Shown: positions 16,423 through 25,173, counted from the first letter of the stretch. The stretch is DNA of 64,000 nucleotides from Bilophila wadsworthia ATCC 49260 (GCF_000701705.1 NZ_JNJP01000016.1:1-64000), one strand, 5' to 3'. Numbers and translations: made by a program. Notes: generated by a model from the letters alone, not told the origin.

Positions 16423-17877
16423 ATGACTACCGAAACCACGCACCACGAAGCGCATTCCGAAAAACAACACGCGGCCCTCTCGTCTTTGTTCTGGGCGCTG
16501 TTCCTGACGCTCATCAAACTCGGAGCCGGGCTCGCCACCAACAGCCTCGGTATCCTTTCCGAGGCCCTGCACAGCAGCCTTGACCTTGTAGCCGCGGGCA
16601 TCACCTTCTTCGCCGTCCGCGTCGCGGCCCGCCCCGCGGACGAAACCCATCCCTATGGCTACGGCAAGATCGAAAACCTTTCCGCGCTGGCGGAAACGGT
16701 CCTGCTGCTCGTCACCTGCGGCTGGATCGTGCACGAAGCCGTCAACCGGCTCTTCTTCGACGCCCCCGAAATCACCCCGTCATGGTGGGGCGTGATCATC
16801 ATCCTCATTTCCCTGCTCGTGGACGTCAACCGGGCCGCCATGCTCCGCCGCGTCGCCCAAAAGCACAAAAGCCAGGCGCTGGAAGCCGACGCCCTGCATT
16901 TCACCACGGACATCTGGTCCTCCGGAGTCGTGCTCGTCGGCCTGCTTTGCGTGCAGGCCAGCGAATACCTTCCGGCGGACAGCCCCTTCCGGAGCATTTT
17001 GCATATGGCGGACGCCATCGCCGCGCTGTTCGTTTCGGGCATCGTCGTCGTTGTGGGCTTCCGGCTCTCCCGCCGGGCCGTGACCATGCTGCTTGACGGG
17101 GGCGGCAAGGAACATTCCGAGGCCCTGGAACAGGCTCTCGCCAAGCAGCTCCCCCTCTGCCGGGTGCGCCGCCTGCGCGTGCGCGAAAGCGGTGCCGACG
17201 TGTTTATGGACATCACGGTCGAAGCCCCCGCCACCCTGCGCCTCGACGCCGCACACGACGTATCCTGCGTGATTGAGGACATCGCGCACGAAATCGTACC
17301 CTCCGCCGATATTACCGTACACGTCGAACCCGCGCAGGAAGAAACGGAAAGTATGCTCCAGCTCGTCCGCACGGTTGCCGCCGCGCACAAGCTTTCCGTC
17401 CACAACCTGATCCTTTCCGAACAGAGCGGAGGGCTCCTCGTGTTTCTGCATGTGGAGGCGTCTCCGGATATGACGCTGCGCGAAGCCCACGAATACGTCG
17501 TGATGTTCGAGAAAGCCCTCGGCAAGCGCCTCAACACAACCCGCATCGAAACGCACATCGAGCCGGAAGATCGCCTCTGCGCTCCGGAAAACGCCCTGCC
17601 CTTCGACGCGGATCTCCATTATGTGCGCGCCGCCGTGGACAGCATACTCCCGGAATTTCCGATGGTGTCCAATGTGCACGACCTGCGCCTGACGCATATG
17701 GGCGGGACGCCGCTGGTCAGCTTCCACTGCATCATCGACGGCGATCTGTCCCTTGCCGCCGCCCACGATGTCGCCACGGACATGGAACGCCGCCTCCGCA
17801 CCTGCGCACCCAAGCTCGACCGCATCCTCATCCACACGGACCCGTCCGCCCTTATCGTCATGTCTGAGGAGAGATAG
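16423..17877 (+). CDS. Cation diffusion facilitator with three tandem C-terminal domains
   Basis: 484 residues; start ATG 16423 with GGAG upstream. Residues ~20-220 are the six-helix CDF channel (LGILSEALHSSLDLVAAG on helix 2; HFTTDIWSSGVVL on helix 5 with the His/Asp metal residues). The helix-2 site reads HSSLD where most family members have DSxxD. The remaining ~260 residues look like three consecutive ferredoxin-like dimerisation domains, each with an AHD or AHE helix and ending VHVEP, THIEP and IHTDP. CDF proteins of ~300 residues usually have one. Export of Zn2+, Fe2+ or Mn2+ by proton antiport is expected; the metal is not determined. Confidence 0.9.
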   Translation: MTTETTHHEAHSEKQHAALSSLFWALFLTLIKLGAGLATNSLGILSEALHSSLDLVAAGITFFAVRVAARPADETHPYGYGKIENLSALAETVLLLVTCGWIVHEAVNRLFFDAPEITPSWWGVIIILISLLVDVNRAAMLRRVAQKHKSQALEADALHFTTDIWSSGVVLVGLLCVQASEYLPADSPFRSILHMADAIAALFVSGIVVVVGFRLSRRAVTMLLDGGGKEHSEALEQALAKQLPLCRVRRLRVRESGADVFMDITVEAPATLRLDAAHDVSCVIEDIAHEIVPSADITVHVEPAQEETESMLQLVRTVAAAHKLSVHNLILSEQSGGLLVFLHVEASPDMTLREAHEYVVMFEKALGKRLNTTRIETHIEPEDRLCAPENALPFDADLHYVRAAVDSILPEFPMVSNVHDLRLTHMGGTPLVSFHCIIDGDLSLAAAHDVATDMERRLRTCAPKLDRILIHTDPSALIVMSEER

Positions 17878-17923
17878 CGGCGCTTGCCTTAACCTGTTTG
17901 GGAAAGACGAAAGACAGACGACA

Positions 17924-17958
17924 AAAAACGGAGGACGCAGAAACGTCCTCCGTTTTTC
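17924..17958. terminator. Bidirectional intrinsic terminator
   Basis: AAAAACGGAGGACG, CAGAAA loop, CGTCCTCCGTTTTT: a perfect 14-bp stem with U-runs in both directions, just after the CDF stop and between convergent genes. Confidence 0.92.
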
Positions 17959-17982
17959 ATTCAGGAAAGCTGGGAGCAGGGA

Positions 17983-18062
17983 TTCAATAAGGCCAAAGTG
18001 TTGCTGGAGGGGGTCCGGGGAGGGAGCACTTTTTCAAAACGCCCTCCTCCGCTCCTCTTGAA
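17983..18062 (-). repeat. Repeat family A copy 2 (diverged)
   Basis: On the minus strand: GGAGCGGAGGAGGGCGTTTTG, AAAAAGTGCTCCCTCCCC, GGACCCCCTCC and CACTTTGGCC. The GACCCCCTCC core is kept but the hairpin is imperfect. It lies between the convergent CDF and secF genes. Confidence 0.65.
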
Positions 18063-18066
18063 AAAC

Positions 18067-19173
18067 TTACACGACCCCGTGTTCGCCGGGGCGCTCGTAT
18101 TCCACCTTCTTGCGGGCCACCATATACTGGCGGGTATCGCCGAGCAGGAGCAGGATCGGGTTGGAGACGAAGACGGAAGAGAACGTACCGATAAACACGC
18201 CGAGGCTCATGGTCAGCGCAAAGTCGTGGATCGCACCGCCGCCAAGGATCGTCAGGCTCAGGGCGGCGATCAGGGTCGTCGCCGAGGTCATGATCGTACG
18301 GCCAAGGGTCTGGTTCACGCTCAGGTTGATGATGTCGGCCAACGGGGCGGGGTTGTCTTCCGGCTGGTTCTGGAGGTTTTCGCGGATACGGTCATACACG
18401 ATGATGGTGTCGTTGAGCGAGTAGCCCACGAGCGTCATCAGCGCCGCGATGATGTTCAGGTCGATCTCTTTGCCCATCATCGCCAACAGCCCCAAGGTGA
18501 TCAGGACGTCGTGCAAAAGCCCCACGATGGCGCCGAGGGCATAATTCAACTTGAGCTTCCAAGAAATGAGCAAGGTCAGCGCCAAGGCACCGATCACCCG
18601 GTATACCATGTCCATCCCGAGGAAGCCCATGACGTACATGGCCGAACCGAGAACCGCCGCCATGAGCGCGGCGATCATCCAGCGCTGTTCGAAGCGCCCG
18701 GAAATGTACACGGTAATCAGCAGGATGGCGAAATACATGGCCTCAAGCGCCGCATTCCGCAAATCCGCGCCGACCTTGGGTCCCACCATCTCCAGACGCT
18801 GGATGCTGGCCGGGTTGCCGGCAAAACTCTTTTCCAGCGAGGAAAGGATATTGCTGCGGATGCCTTCGCTGGTCAGGTTCGGCGTGGAAAAACGGACCAG
18901 ATAATCGCGCCCGTCCTCGCCGTACTGCTGGATAGCCAGACCGGGCAGTTCCATCTCGGCCAGCGATTTTTTGATATCTTCGTCGGCCACCGGCTTTTCA
19001 AATTGAAGCTGGACCGCCGCGCCGCCGGCAAAGTCGACGCCATACCGCAGGCCGCCATTCATAAAAATGGTGATCAGCCCCACCAAAATAAGAAGCGCAG
19101 ACAGACCGTAGGCATAATGCCGCATACCTACGAAATCTATTTTTGTCTGCTTGCTGAATATATGAAGACTCAT
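18067..19173 (-). CDS. secF: SecF, protein translocase accessory subunit
   Basis: 368 residues; ATG 19173 preceded by GAGGAG. Six membrane segments with a periplasmic loop after the first. Family hallmarks are FAGGAAVQLQFEKPV (the D-x-x-G-G type motif after TM1: YGVDFAGG), ALMTLVGYSLNDTIIVYDRIREN and RTIMTSATTLIAALSLTILGGGAIHDFALTMSLGVFIGTFSS. With SecD it uses the proton gradient to pull secreted proteins out of SecYEG. It is the last gene of the yajC-secD-secF operon, 65 bases after secD. Confidence 0.97.
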   Translation of the reverse strand: MSLHIFSKQTKIDFVGMRHYAYGLSALLILVGLITIFMNGGLRYGVDFAGGAAVQLQFEKPVADEDIKKSLAEMELPGLAIQQYGEDGRDYLVRFSTPNLTSEGIRSNILSSLEKSFAGNPASIQRLEMVGPKVGADLRNAALEAMYFAILLITVYISGRFEQRWMIAALMAAVLGSAMYVMGFLGMDMVYRVIGALALTLLISWKLKLNYALGAIVGLLHDVLITLGLLAMMGKEIDLNIIAALMTLVGYSLNDTIIVYDRIRENLQNQPEDNPAPLADIINLSVNQTLGRTIMTSATTLIAALSLTILGGGAIHDFALTMSLGVFIGTFSSVFVSNPILLLLGDTRQYMVARKKVEYERPGEHGVV

Positions 19174-19238
19174 GCCAGAACTCCTCGTATCTTAAAGCTC
19201 GAGATACATCCAACGACGGATACGCACCAGCCGGGCGG

Positions 19239-20825
19239 CTAGATGCTGAGCTTCTTCCCGTCGTTTCCACCAAGCCAGAGCCCAAACGCCGTGCGCGAGA
19301 CGAAAATGGCCGTAAACATGGACGCCACGATACCGAGGCTCAAGGTTACGGCGAATCCCCGCACGGGGCCGGTGCCAAACTGATACAGGATGGCGGCGGC
19401 AATGATGGTGGTCAGGTTGGAGTCCACAATGGAAATGGTCGCGCGATCAAACCCCACGGCCACGGCCTCAAGCGGTTTCAGGCCTTGCCGTATCTCTTCG
19501 CGGATACGTTCAAAAATAAGCACGTTGGCGTCCACGGACATGCCGATGGTCAGCACGATGCCCGCAATGCCCGGCAGGGTCAGGGTCGCGCCGAAGGCGG
19601 CGAGCCCGGCCATGAGCATGGTGATCGTGAAGACCAGCATGACGTCGGCCAGCAGCCCGGCCAGCCCATAGTACAACGGCATCACGACCATGACGGCGAT
19701 GCCGCCCACCGCGGCGGCCAAAATGCCGCTCTCGATGGATTCCTTCCCGAGGGAAGGGCCGACCGTGCGTTCTTCAAGCACGGTCACGGGCGCGGGAAGC
19801 GAGCCAGCACGCAGCACGATGGCAAGGTCCTGCGCCTCGGTGGGCGTGAAACTGCCGGTGATGCTGGCCTTGCCGCCGCCGATGCGGCTCTGGATGGTGG
19901 GGGCGCTGTGCACCTTGCCGTCAAGCACGATGGCCATACGCTTATGGATGTGCTCGCCGGTGATGCGCTCGAACATGGCCGCGCCGCGCGAGTTGAAGGA
20001 AAGCCCGACGCTCGGCTTGTTGTCGCGGTTGTCGAAGGTGGGACGGGCATCAGCCACGTCCTCGCCGGTCATGAGCGGTTCCTTGTCCAGCGCGATCATG
20101 CTTTCGGAGGTGGAACCGTCGGGACGGACCGTCACCATGGGGAACAGGGCCACACCGGGGGGCAGGATACCCTGCGGGTTCACGTCGTCGCGCACGAGGT
20201 GGAACGTCAGCTGGGCGGTTTGGCCCACAAGCTGGATGGCGCGCTTGGAATCGGTCAGGCCGGGCAACTGGATCTGAATGCGGAAATCGGCCTGCTTGCG
20301 GATATCCGGTTCGGCGACGCCGAACTGGTCGATACGGTTGCGGATGGTGCGGACAGCCTGATCAAGGGCCATTTCCTCGATCTTCGCTTTGGCGGCGGGC
20401 GTAAAGGCCGCCGTAAAACGCAGCCCTCCGCCTTCCACCTGTGTGGGCGAGTCAACGGCAAGCTGCGGAAAATCTTTGGAGAGCAGCTCCTGGAGCTCGG
20501 TCCGCTGTTCGGCTCTGGGCAGCAAAAATTCAAGGCGATTGTCCGGGGTCAGGCGCGAGCGCAGGACGGTGATCCCCTTTTCGGAAGCCTGAGCGCGCAG
20601 CTCCTGCCCGGTCAGCGAAAGGGAATTGCTTACGGCTTTGTCCACTTCCACGCCAAGGGTCAGGTGCATCCCGCCCTTCAAGTCAAGCCCGAGGCTTATC
20701 CGCGCGTCCGGCAGCAGATTGCCCAGAGACGATCCGCCGACGCCCGGCAGGCTCGGCAACACATAAACGATGCTGGCCAACAAAACCAGCAGCGAGACGA
20801 CTATCCGCCAACTCAACGATTTCAT
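19239..20825 (-). CDS. secD: SecD, protein translocase accessory subunit
   Basis: 528 residues; ATG 20825 with AGGGGA upstream. N-terminal membrane anchor, then the large periplasmic P1 domain (DLKGGMHLTLGVEVD is the conserved segment), then five C-terminal membrane helices with GMSVDANVLIFERIREEIRQG and TTIIAAAILYQFGTGPVRGFAVTLSLGI. Asp in MSVDAN is the conserved residue linked to proton transport. It partners SecF and YajC. Confidence 0.97.
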   Translation of the reverse strand: MKSLSWRIVVSLLVLLASIVYVLPSLPGVGGSSLGNLLPDARISLGLDLKGGMHLTLGVEVDKAVSNSLSLTGQELRAQASEKGITVLRSRLTPDNRLEFLLPRAEQRTELQELLSKDFPQLAVDSPTQVEGGGLRFTAAFTPAAKAKIEEMALDQAVRTIRNRIDQFGVAEPDIRKQADFRIQIQLPGLTDSKRAIQLVGQTAQLTFHLVRDDVNPQGILPPGVALFPMVTVRPDGSTSESMIALDKEPLMTGEDVADARPTFDNRDNKPSVGLSFNSRGAAMFERITGEHIHKRMAIVLDGKVHSAPTIQSRIGGGKASITGSFTPTEAQDLAIVLRAGSLPAPVTVLEERTVGPSLGKESIESGILAAAVGGIAVMVVMPLYYGLAGLLADVMLVFTITMLMAGLAAFGATLTLPGIAGIVLTIGMSVDANVLIFERIREEIRQGLKPLEAVAVGFDRATISIVDSNLTTIIAAAILYQFGTGPVRGFAVTLSLGIVASMFTAIFVSRTAFGLWLGGNDGKKLSI

Positions 20826-20962
20826 GGTGTTCCCCTGAGAGCATCAGATTCGGCCCATCCGCCCGCCCCCCGGCCGGATCTGCACTGTCGTTATGCGTAC
20901 GGCCCCTGTTTTCCCCGATGAGGCCATACGGCGCGGAACGCTCCGCGCATAAAATGAAGAAA

Positions 20963-21005
20963 GGCAGACATACGCCCGCCGGGATCGACGGAACGCATGT
21001 CTGCC
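20963..21005 (-). terminator. Intercistronic hairpin between yajC and secD
   Basis: On the minus strand GGCAGACATGCG and CGTATGTCTGCC form a 12-bp stem, followed by TTTCTTCATTTT. It probably sets the yajC:secD ratio by partial termination or mRNA processing. Confidence 0.6.
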
Positions 21006-21021
21006 GGCAAAGCAAAAGAAC

Positions 21022-21363
21022 CTACTTCTCTTCCTTCACGGCCTTGGAACGGGGATCCATCACGCTCACGACATAGGCGCGGCCGAGGCTTACCGTGGTG
21101 CTGCCGAGATCAATGGAGAGGATGTCGCCGTCGATGTCCACGACACGACCCACGAGGCCGCCGGTGGTCAGGACCTGATCACCCTTCTTCAGAGCTTCCA
21201 GCATGGCTTTATGCTGCTTGGCGCGTTTCTGCTGGGGACGGATGAGCAGGAAGTAGAAGATGGCGAGCATGGCGATAAGAGGAACAAACTGCATGAGGGC
21301 GTCAGCGCCGCCAGCCTGACCGGCACCGGCCGTACCCATCGCATGAGCAACAGAAGCAAACAT
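21022..21363 (-). CDS. yajC: YajC, preprotein translocase subunit
   Basis: 113 residues; ATG 21363 with AGGAGG upstream. A single membrane helix (FVPLIAMLAIFYFLLIRPQQKRAKQH) with the diagnostic FYFLLIRPQQKR boundary is followed by a small SH3-like soluble domain (LKKGDQVLTTGGLVGRVVDIDGD). YajC associates with SecDF-YidC. It is the first gene of the operon. Confidence 0.97.
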   Translation of the reverse strand: MFASVAHAMGTAGAGQAGGADALMQFVPLIAMLAIFYFLLIRPQQKRAKQHKAMLEALKKGDQVLTTGGLVGRVVDIDGDILSIDLGSTTVSLGRAYVVSVMDPRSKAVKEEK

Positions 21364-21441
21364 GAGGCCTCCTGGGGCAAAAAGGGGTTAAAGACATAGT
21401 GAAAGAAGGCCCATAATTACGGCTAGGGCCACAAAATCCAT

Positions 21442-21470
21442 ATACTATAGCGTCTATCCAAGCTTGGCAA
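21442..21470 (-). promoter_or_regulatory. Promoter of yajC-secD-secF
   Basis: On the minus strand TTGCCA (21465-21470), a 17-bp spacer and TAGTAT (21442-21447). The -35 overlaps a short palindrome CCAAGCTTGG. The leader to yajC is ~70 bases. Confidence 0.65.
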
Positions 21471-21494
21471 GTACGGAAATCCCCGCAGCACAAG

Positions 21495-22109
21495 CTATTC
21501 GGGCTTGCCGGACACCGTTTTTTCAAACGCCCCCGACTTCCAGATATAACGCACAGATTTGGCTACAGGCACGTCGACGAGGCCCGCAGGCCCCCAGAAG
21601 AGCGGCCGTACATCCAATCCGTCATCTTCAAGGCAGAACATGAACGCCGGGGAAACATCCGCCGCAAGCCGCTGCCCTGAGGCCAAAAAATCGGAAAGCT
21701 GCGGGTCATCCGGCGGATTGGCCGGCACGAATCCACCGGTGGCGTCTTCCTGCCAGAGCTCAAGGGCGCACATGGCGCCCCCGTCCGTCCCTAGTGCGGC
21801 AAGCAGCCTGTCCCCTCCCCGGAAGACACGCAGCCCCACCCGCGTCTCGCCAAAAGGCCGCGATACCAGTACGAGGCGATCGGCGTCGAACCGCTCCACC
21901 TCCCAAAATTCGCTTGCCCCCTGCTCGATCAGCCGGAGCTTTTCATCTTCGGAAAGGCCTTCCGGCGTATTTTCAAACAAGGTGATCGGCAACTGGGCAA
22001 AAATATCCAACGCCGTCAGTTCCCGCGCCTGCACGGACCGCGCCGACAGCAAGAGACAGGCCGCGCACAGCAGCATCCAGAATCCGTCTTTCATTTTCCG
22101 CTCCGTCAT
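21495..22109 (-). CDS. Exported protein of unknown function in the metY-rrf2 operon
   Basis: 204 residues from ATG 22109, which overlaps the stop of the upstream rrf2-like gene as ATGA; this translational coupling fixes the start. Residues ~1-30 are a signal peptide (FWMLLCAACLLLSARSVQA). The mature protein (~170 residues) has no family I can name; LPITLFENTPEGLSEDEKLRLIEQG and VLVSRPFGETRVGLRVFRGG are its most distinctive segments. The operon position suggests a link to sulfur metabolism or redox state, but that is inference. Confidence 0.8.
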   Translation of the reverse strand: MTERKMKDGFWMLLCAACLLLSARSVQARELTALDIFAQLPITLFENTPEGLSEDEKLRLIEQGASEFWEVERFDADRLVLVSRPFGETRVGLRVFRGGDRLLAALGTDGGAMCALELWQEDATGGFVPANPPDDPQLSDFLASGQRLAADVSPAFMFCLEDDGLDVRPLFWGPAGLVDVPVAKSVRYIWKSGAFEKTVSGKPE

Positions 22110-22612
22110 GCGTTCCCCCCGCCCTCCGGCGGCGTCCGATGCAACGCATGAAAGCACGCCGGACCATCCATATCCACAGGAAAAGTGCCTTTTTCCGTTT
22201 TCAGGGCCCGTTCCCGCTCGACAAAACGGGCGAGCGTCATGCCCTTGAGAAACATCCGCATGTGATCATCCAGCTCCCGCCAGAACCATCTTGTGGGGCA
22301 GACGCCTTCCCGTTCGCAGCTTTTTGCCCCGTGCAGGCATTCCACCGGAGAAATGTGCCCTTCCAAACGCTCGAAGACCTCGTCCATACGGATGGCGTCC
22401 GGGGATTTCGCAAGCGCATACCCTCCCTTGGCCCCGCGTGCGGAACGCAAAATACCCGCAGGGCGCAAGACGCGTACGATCTGCTCGAGATACTTGACGG
22501 AAACGCCTTCCTCGCGGGCGATTTCCGCCAACTGGACACAGGACCCCGCAGGCCGTCCCGCCAAATTGATCAAAAAACGGAGCCCGTATCGGGTGCGAGT
22601 CGAATAACGCAT
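22106..22612 (-). CDS. Rrf2-family transcription regulator with three-cysteine cluster
   Basis: 168 residues; ATG 22612 with GGGGGA upstream. The N-terminal winged helix (MRYSTRTRYGLRFLINLA, VKYLEQIVRVLRPAGIL, ARGAKGGYALA) is typical of Rrf2/IscR/CymR. Cys92, Cys99 and Cys105 match the positions of the [2Fe-2S] ligands of IscR (92, 98, 104), so it can probably bind an Fe-S cluster. It lies 36 bases after metY and overlaps the exported-protein gene, and may control sulfur-assimilation genes including its own operon, as CymR and IscR do. The C-terminal tail after residue ~140 is family-variable. Confidence 0.92.
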   Translation of the reverse strand: MRYSTRTRYGLRFLINLAGRPAGSCVQLAEIAREEGVSVKYLEQIVRVLRPAGILRSARGAKGGYALAKSPDAIRMDEVFERLEGHISPVECLHGAKSCEREGVCPTRWFWRELDDHMRMFLKGMTLARFVERERALKTEKGTFPVDMDGPACFHALHRTPPEGGGNA

Positions 22613-22648
22613 GCTTTCCCCCTAAAGGACCACACCCTCCGGATCGGC

Positions 22649-23926
22649 TCAGATCTCTCCAAGAGCCTGATCGAGATCCTCAAGAATGTCGTCGATGTGT
22701 TCGATACCGATGGACAACCGGATCAGTTCCGGCGGCAATCCCGCGTCACGCTGCTGTTCTTCGCTGAGCTGCGCGTGACTTGTGCTCGCTGGATGGAGCG
22801 CAAGGCTCTTGGCATCGCCCACGTTGGCGAGATGCGAAAAGAGGCCGAGTTTTTCGATGAACCGCTGGCCAGCAGGCTGGCCTCCCTGAATCCCGAAAAC
22901 GACCATGCCCCCGAACCCGTTGCGCAGCATACGGCAAGCCGCGGCATGGGCGGGATCGTCGGGCAGCCCCGGATAGCGGACCCACGCCACTTTCGGGTGC
23001 TGCTTGAGATGATAGGCGACCTTCAGCGCATTGGCGCAGTGCCGCTCCATGCGCAGCGGCAGGGTTTCCAGCCCCTGCAGGATCATCCACGCATTGTCCG
23101 GCGAAATGCAGGCCCCAAGATTCCGCAGGGGGACCAGCCGCATCCGCGTGATGAACGGCGGATACCCTTCCGGCAGATCATATCCCCATCGCAAGTAATG
23201 ATAACTGGCATCGGGCTCGACGTACAGAGAGAAACGGCTGTCCGTCCAGTCAAATGTACCGCCGTCCACGACGATGCCGCCGAGAGCCGTGCCGTGCCCC
23301 CCAAGCCATTTCGTCAATGAATGCACTACAATATCAGCACCATGCTCAAAAGGCCGAAGCAGATACGGCGTGGCGAAGGTCGCGTCCACAACCAGGGGCA
23401 GCCCATGCCGCTTGGCGATGGCGGATACCGCATCCAGATCCGCGACGTCCAGCGCGGGGTTGCCGATGGCCTCCACGTACAAGGCGCGCGTCCGCCCGTT
23501 GACGGCGGCTTCCATCTTGTCAAAATCCTGCGGCTTCACGAAGCGTGTGGTGATCCCGAACTGGGGCAGGATGTCGTTGAACAGGGTGAACGTTCCGCCG
23601 TACAGGTTGTTCGCCGAGACGATTTCGTCCCCCTGCTTCGCCAGATTGACGATCGTCGAAAAAATGGCGGACGTACCCGACGCCGAAGCCAACGCCCCGA
23701 CACCGCCCTCCAACAGGCTCATACGTTCTTCCAGCATGGCCTGCGTGGGGTTGCCGAGCCGCCCGTAGACATTCCCCTGTTCGGCAAGGCCAAAAAGTTT
23801 GGCGGCGTGCTCCGCGCTCTTGAAGAGGTAGCTGCTGGTCCGGTAGACCGGGACTCCCCTCGACAGCGTCGTAGGATCAGGATGTTGCCCGCCATGAACG
23901 GCGAGCGTTTCAAAACGGATAGGCAT
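22649..23926 (-). CDS. metY: O-acetylhomoserine sulfhydrylase
   Basis: 425 residues from ATG 23926, which has GGAGG six bases upstream; 32 further in-frame upstream residues lack support. It belongs to the Cys/Met PLP-dependent family. The Schiff-base lysine is Lys206 in VHSLTKWLGGHGT, and the phosphate-cup motif SASGTSAIFS and YGRLGNPT are present. The long insert WTDSRFSLYVEPDASYHYLRWG and the length favour MetY (OAH sulfhydrylase) over ~380-residue MetB/MetC/MetZ. It makes homocysteine from O-acetylhomoserine and sulfide, a direct route for a sulfide-producing organism. It is first in an operon with the Rrf2 gene. Confidence 0.93.
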   Translation of the reverse strand: MPIRFETLAVHGGQHPDPTTLSRGVPVYRTSSYLFKSAEHAAKLFGLAEQGNVYGRLGNPTQAMLEERMSLLEGGVGALASASGTSAIFSTIVNLAKQGDEIVSANNLYGGTFTLFNDILPQFGITTRFVKPQDFDKMEAAVNGRTRALYVEAIGNPALDVADLDAVSAIAKRHGLPLVVDATFATPYLLRPFEHGADIVVHSLTKWLGGHGTALGGIVVDGGTFDWTDSRFSLYVEPDASYHYLRWGYDLPEGYPPFITRMRLVPLRNLGACISPDNAWMILQGLETLPLRMERHCANALKVAYHLKQHPKVAWVRYPGLPDDPAHAAACRMLRNGFGGMVVFGIQGGQPAGQRFIEKLGLFSHLANVGDAKSLALHPASTSHAQLSEEQQRDAGLPPELIRLSIGIEHIDDILEDLDQALGEI

Positions 23927-24234
23927 TATTGTCCTCCGTACCCGGCACAAGGCCGGAACCGTCGTTTCGGGAAAATGTCCTGAGGCGGCCCTCCCCGGGC
24001 CCCCGCGCATACCGGGCGGCATCCTCCCCTTGGAGAGGATCTCCGTACCTATTCCTCAAATGGCTTCGGATGCGTCCCGGCCTGAAAGCCGTTTCCGCAT
24101 CCAGCCGCCCCCGGAGCCCCCGGCTCGGAAACACTCCGCGCAGCGCCTTTCACTGATTCCGCATATGGGACGCCGAAGCGTCAAGCCTATCCCGTACCCC
24201 AGCGTGAATGCCCCGTTTTTTTCCGAGGGCGGAC
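23927..24234 (-). other. Intergenic region metA-metY with several hairpins
   Basis: 308 bases. On the minus strand there is a small UUCG-loop hairpin (GACGC/GCGTC, 24168-24181), a stem ATCCTC/GAGGAT (24023-24040) and a GC-rich stem near 23940-23955 just before the metY ribosome site. No SAM-I, SAM-II, SAH or cobalamin riboswitch consensus is recognisable. It could hold the metY promoter or an undescribed leader. Confidence 0.4.
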
Positions 24235-25173
24235 TTAATCCCTGTCTGTGGGGATATCGTCAAGGCGGTATGGCGTCGCCTGATACACGCAATAGTTCAA
24301 CCAGTTGGAATAGAACAAATGGGCATGGGCCCGCCAGCTGACCAGCGGGGGCCGTGTCGCATCGTCACCGGGGTAGTAATGTGCCGGAGGCGCGATCTCC
24401 ATCCCCTTGGCCACATCCCGCCGATACTCCGCATCCAGCGTATCCCGGTCGTACTCAAGATGCCCTGTGATGAACATGCTCCGCCCGTCGAGCGTACCGG
24501 CCACAAGCACCCCGGCCTCATCCGACTCGGCCAGAATCTCCAGCGTGGGGATCTTGGCAATGTCTTCGCCCCGGACCTCAGTGTGCCGGGAATGCGGCGC
24601 ATGGAACACATCGTCGAATCCCCGGAACAGCTGATTCGTGGGATCATTGATGGTGTGGCTGAAAATACCGGAAAGCTTGCGCGGAAGCCCGTACTTCGGG
24701 ATGCCGTAATGATGGTACAGACCCGCTTGCGCTCCCCAACATATATACAACGTAGCGTGCACGTGCTTTTTCGCATAGTCCATGATGCCGACGAGCTCGT
24801 CCCAGTAGTCGACTTCCTCAAAGGCGAGCTGTTCCACCGGCGCGCCGGTGATGATCATGCCGTCGAACGAGCTGTCGCGCACCTGAGAAAACGTCTTATA
24901 GAAACGCTCAAGATGCTGCGGCGCGGTATTTTTGGATTCGTGCCCCTCAGCCCGCAGAAGCGTCACGTTCACTTGCAGGGGCGTATTGCCGAGCAGGCGC
25001 AGCAACTGCGTTTCCGTGGCGATCTTGGTCGGCATCAGGTTAACGATGGCAATCTCCAGAGGCCGGATGTCCTGACGGTTGGCGCGGCCTTCCGTCATGA
25101 CAAAAATGTTTTCGCCTTCCAGTATCGGGCGGGCAGGCAAATCTTCAGGAATCTTAATGGGCACGGGAAACAC
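24235..25173 (-). CDS. metA: MetA homoserine O-acyltransferase, predicted acetyl-CoA specific
   Basis: 312 residues of the MetA (HTS) family. Catalytic Cys145 (YICWGAQAGL, E. coli Cys142) and the H-x-E motif in FITGHLEYD are present. Numbering is offset by +3 from E. coli. The residue matching E. coli Gly111, which sets acyl specificity, is Glu114 (ITGAPVEQLAFEEVDYW). In characterised MetA proteins Glu here gives acetyl-CoA use and Gly gives succinyl-CoA use. With MetY next door, O-acetylhomoserine is the likely product, so the protein is homoserine O-acetyltransferase despite the usual 'succinyltransferase' label. Confidence 0.93.
   Translation of the reverse strand: MFPVPIKIPEDLPARPILEGENIFVMTEGRANRQDIRPLEIAIVNLMPTKIATETQLLRLLGNTPLQVNVTLLRAEGHESKNTAPQHLERFYKTFSQVRDSSFDGMIITGAPVEQLAFEEVDYWDELVGIMDYAKKHVHATLYICWGAQAGLYHHYGIPKYGLPRKLSGIFSHTINDPTNQLFRGFDDVFHAPHSRHTEVRGEDIAKIPTLEILAESDEAGVLVAGTLDGRSMFITGHLEYDRDTLDAEYRRDVAKGMEIAPPAHYYPGDDATRPPLVSWRAHAHLFYSNWLNYCVYQATPYRLDDIPTDRD

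Noticed and set aside
21265..21510. Minus-strand frame upstream of yajC extending over its promoter
   Set aside because: It overlaps yajC in another frame and has no ribosome site; the region is better explained by the yajC promoter and leader.
23927..24234. SAM or SAH riboswitch before metY
   Set aside because: Hairpins exist but none of the conserved cores of SAM-I, SAM-II or SAH classes could be found.
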